Assembly: GCA_037074615.1 (NCBI GenBank)
Contig: CM073527.1
Span: 27,218,848 to 27,282,847 of the forward strand
Origin: Leucaena leucocephala
Taxonomy: Eukaryota > Streptophyta > Magnoliopsida > Fabales > Fabaceae
Length of the DNA stretch: 64,000 nucleotides
Direction: 5' to 3'
This document shows positions 60,655 to 64,000 of this stretch, piece after piece. The notes under the pieces were generated by a model. That model was not told the origin of the DNA, did not search any database, and worked only from the letters and a program-made list of their open reading frames with translations. Within the stretch, counting starts at the first letter, position 1. The number at the start of each line of letters is the position of its first letter. A program made the position numbers and the translations under genes.

Positions 60655-63600
60655 TTAGCTCACTAACCACACTGGACGACTGTTGGAATTTTTATGTGAA
60701 CAAAAACCAGATTCAGCCAGCTGGAATTCCCGAGACTCAGGATGCAAAGTTCCACCATTATCTTTCAACGGGGTTACAATTTTCAAATTATCATATGCGA
60801 TTTCATCAGAATCTTTGGATTCCCGCATCCAAGACACAATTTTAGATCTGTGAGGAATATTTTCTGACGAGAGGCGTGGAGAATCCTCAGCACCGATGCT
60901 ATGCTTAACTATCTCATCTGATTTTGGGAGATATTGACTTCCCTTCTCAGACCCTGGGCAATGGTTTGATGGGTTATCTGAATCTACCGTCTTCTCATTA
61001 TGAGCTGGGATGGTCCAACCAGAATTAGTATTCGGACATTTATTTGTGTGTTCAGCTTGATAATCAGCTTTGCTCACATAATCAGGGCCTTCTGTAGCAC
61101 TTTTGTCTCCCACTGTCAGATTAGAATACATAGCCTGACAGATCACTTGACATTTTACCACTTCAGAACATTCACCATTTACAGTGTCACTATCAAAAAC
61201 AGGTGAGTCAATGAATGAGCCCTCAGGACGCTGAGGGCCAGATTGAATAGATATGTATTTATCATTTATCTGGCATGCATCTGAAGGAGAAACCCCAGAA
61301 GAAACGATCGCTTCCGTTCCAGAAGAGTTCAACTCATGACATATATTCTTGGGAAGTTCACGATTGGAAACTGCAGCAAGTAGTGTTGCGCAAAAATAAG
61401 TTTATATTTTCCGAGATTAGAAAAAGGACTTGTTTATTTATGGCGCAGGCATACACAACTACATGAATAGAGCTGTCTAGAGTCTACCGACATTTACCTT
61501 CAGCAGGGATCAGATTTTCTTCAGCAGAATTAGGTTTCGGTATCTTTTTCTGTAACATATCTACACGAGGGAAAACCAACAGATTTAAGCTCTTTACTAT
61601 TTGATTGCTTGTCGGATCAAGTGGCTCAAACGCAAAAACTGAAGTCCAAGTTTCTCTGACTTCTGCTACCGCTGGTATTACCAATAACCCCACATTCAGA
61701 GAGCTCAGTGCCTGCCAAAAAATGCAGAGAAACAGAGTGCTTGAGGTGAGCAAAATGAGAAGTCCAAAGGGAACCAACAATAAAATGAACAAAAAAAGGT
61801 AAATGAATAAATGTCACTTTACATATGTGTGCTTCAGTAACACATTTAATAACATCTATCATCGTATGACTTGATTCAGTATACAAGGTATGGTGAACTT
61901 AAGCTCAGTCCACACCCAACCCATATAGCTCTAACTAAATTCAATTATGAGCTTTCACCTAACTACTTGGGCCTTTTGCATTTGAATGTTCCTTATCAGG
62001 TTGCAAACGCCTTTACATATTTTAATAAAATTTAGTTCTCCATCTGTCTGAATGACTACAAAATTGCAAGCATATCATTTAGATAAGCATCCCAAGACTT
62101 CTAAAATGGAGAGATAATTTTGCCATATCAAACCATATGCAAAATTTTCCAAATAAATGCATAATTATCCGATTGTGCTTGCTCAATGTAATATAACTTA
62201 CATCTTCAATGGAACTTAGAAGACGACGGCACATTCCTTGCCGCCTATACATAGAGCGGGTCCCTACAAATGGCATCTCTGCTAGTTGGTTCCCATGGAT
62301 CCTATTTGATCAATTAATAAAAATTAAGCATCAGTAAAAAATCTTGCTGCTCACACTTGCCAGCACACCCACAACATATGTTTGGGATTTTTTTTCTTTT
62401 TCTTTGGGGGGGGGGGGGCTAAATAGCAATTAATAGAGGATTAGAGAAGGTAAAAATTAACAGACGTTTACCTAATAGATGCAGCACAGATAATTTCATC
62501 TCCCCTCTCTAGAATGGCAGTAAAAAATCCACTATAGTTCAGGCGGTTGAAGTTTGAGCTGACAATGACAAAGATCATCAGAATTTAGCTATTAAAAAAA
62601 ATATGTAAGCACAATAACTTTCTAACTTAAGTCCTAACCTGTACTATGATTTTTTTTTGAACATGTATCTTTATGATATAATCAATTAATTGCTCAGATG
62701 TGAATACAAGAACTATGAAAACCATTTGACATTTGTGGGACATAGTATTAATTTAACTCTGAAGCTATACGAGAGAGTTTCTTATACTTTAGGAACATTA
62801 GTCATTAAATATATCCACTGAAGAGGTCAAGGCAAATTTATTAGTGCAACTCTGCCATGTGGACAGCCAAGGATGATTGGCTAAAAGTACTCAAAAGAAG
62901 CCATGTGACCTTACCCACAATTATAAAGAATACTGTGGATCATATTAATCCCACTTCTATGATCAATATAGGGCATGAAACATTCATCCATTATCGATAC
63001 AGCAACTGCTAGCTTGGAATTGCACTCAACCATCTGAGATTTAATCTTAGAAGCATCTGAGCCAACATCAGATCGCTGAATTAAAGTCCAGGAAAATCCA
63101 TCTCCAATTTCATGTTTGATACCAACAAGCATATTGAGTCTCTCATGTAACTGGCAGGACCATAAACAAGATAAATTTGATTTAGTTACATCATAATAAA
63201 CAGCAAGTATACGCAGATTTGACAATATTATTTAATAGGGATTCCTGCAAATGTGGAGATGCCCTAAAGAACAAGGTCTTCATTATGTTTTTTTCTTTTC
63301 CTTTTTTTTTTTCTGGGGGGAGGGGGTTCTAAATTGCAAATCATTTCAATATATGGACACCTAAATTTTACCGCTTTGACAATAAATATTGAAAAAGACA
63401 GGATTTCAGCCACATCTTGATTGACATAAAATACGAAACCCAAAGAAACAAGATATTTAATTCACTACTAATGCAAATGACAGTACTAGAACCTTGAGAC
63501 AAAGGATATGACACAAAACTCTTCAAGTGCTAGTAGACAGTTGACAAAACTCAGATTAGTGCTTAGAATAACTAAAGATCGGGTTAGTAAGCCAACTAAA

Positions 63601-64000
63601 ACTTATAAGCAAGATCACACCTCTTGACATCTGCTTCCACAAAATGCATCACAGGAATGATCAATCTGGGTACAATCCACCTCAATACAGGATCTGTGAT
63701 CTACAAAAGATAAAAGTTCACTTTATGCTCAGTGAAAAGAGAAAATAGCTGCCTTGAGCATCTATTTTTTTAAACAGAAAAGTTATCTCCATAAAGAATT
63801 ACATTTTTGTCCACATAAATGGCATGTAAATAATGCGGACTCAGTAATATCACCATCATCATCCCTTTTGCTGTCACCTCCAACCAAACCACAAAATTTG
63901 CAACAGCAATAAATGCAGTGCCAATCACCAAATGGAAACTTCTGCAAGGAGAAAACAAGATATATCATATCTCAGTGTGAATATTAAGGCCATCAATCTT
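60655..64000 (-). CDS. PHD-finger/GNAT (IDM1-like) chromatin protein, 3' part
   Basis: Seven exons are visible: 63941-63803, 63700-63621, 63150-62915, 62558-62472, 62301-62202, 61711-61498 and 61370-60655, with matching phases. The gene continues past the right edge. The first visible exon carries cysteine pairs of a PHD-type finger (WHCIYCCCKFCG, FTCHLCGQK), and the next DHSCDAFCGSRCQE. A GNAT acetyltransferase fold follows, with YSGFFTAILERGDEIICAA, PFVGTRSMYRRQGMCRRLL (acetyl-CoA loop R-x2-G-M) and LVIPAVAEVRETWTSVFAF. The last exon is a long Ser/Asn-rich tail. Relatives include IDM1, a histone H3 acetyltransferase that opposes DNA methylation, and Arabidopsis At1g05380/At4g14920. Whether this member is catalytic cannot be told here. 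A stop at 60655 may be premature. Confidence 0.9.

Noticed and set aside
60281..60658. 125-aa + strand frame near the PHD-GNAT 3' end
   Set aside because: It is antisense to the better-supported reverse-strand continuation of the PHD-GNAT frame.
1..64000. CRISPR arrays, operons, bacterial-type promoters and ribosome binding sites
   Set aside because: The window is plant nuclear DNA with spliced genes. The only regular short repeats are microsatellites and small tandem duplications.

Overview
This is nuclear DNA of a flowering plant. Genes are well spaced and split by GT-AG introns, intergenic DNA is AT-rich with microsatellites, and nearly every recognisable protein is a plant family (ETO1-like BTB/TPR, LIFEGUARD, OVATE, FCS-like zinc finger, SKIP30, CVP2-type 5-phosphatase). 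Gene content and neighbourhoods fit a core eudicot, probably a woody rosid. I cannot name the species.

Layout, left to right: the 3' end of an unidentified + strand gene (1-822); ETO1-like EOL1 on - (1558-5094); a decayed chlorophyllase pseudogene on - (about 9080-9808); a LIFEGUARD/Bax-inhibitor-1 gene on + (11607-13052); BUD32/PRPK kinase on + (13935-16181); a CVP2/CVL1-type inositol polyphosphate 5-phosphatase on + (21394-24191); mitochondrial ribosomal protein uL24 on - (30185-31882); a GPI-anchored lipid-transfer protein on - (32816-34529); a small four-exon gene of unknown function on + (34967-36455); SKIP30 F-box/kelch on + (5' UTR exon near 36900, CDS 38830-39873); a nearly full-length Ty3/gypsy chromovirus on - with matching LTRs and a target duplication (41501-46756); a MARD1-like FLZ zinc-finger gene on + (49027-49879); a PNRC-motif protein on - (53833-54450); an OVATE family protein on + (58355-58978); and a PHD-finger/GNAT (IDM1-like) chromatin gene on - that runs off the right edge (60655-64000).

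There is no operon-like cooperation. These are independent housekeeping and regulatory genes: ethylene synthesis control, cell-death modulation, tRNA t6A formation, phosphoinositide signalling, mitochondrial translation, cuticle/lipid transfer, protein turnover, transcription and chromatin. From memory, three Arabidopsis neighbourhoods appear interleaved here: EOL1+LFG3 (At4g026xx), SKIP30+MARD1 (At3g632xx), and PHD-GNAT+OFP12+CVP2 (At1g053xx-054xx).

The most striking sequence-level observation is that several otherwise well-formed genes (LFG, BUD32, uL24m, LTPG, the unknown small gene) carry 1-2 base length changes, nearly all in short homopolymers, that break the frame or a splice donor. 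This looks more like consensus error than gene death, but both must be considered. I found no convincing evidence of a wholly new biological system. The best leads are the small unrecognised spliced gene, the GC-AG intron, the retroelement whose LTR encodes the end of pol, and three small dispersed-repeat groups.
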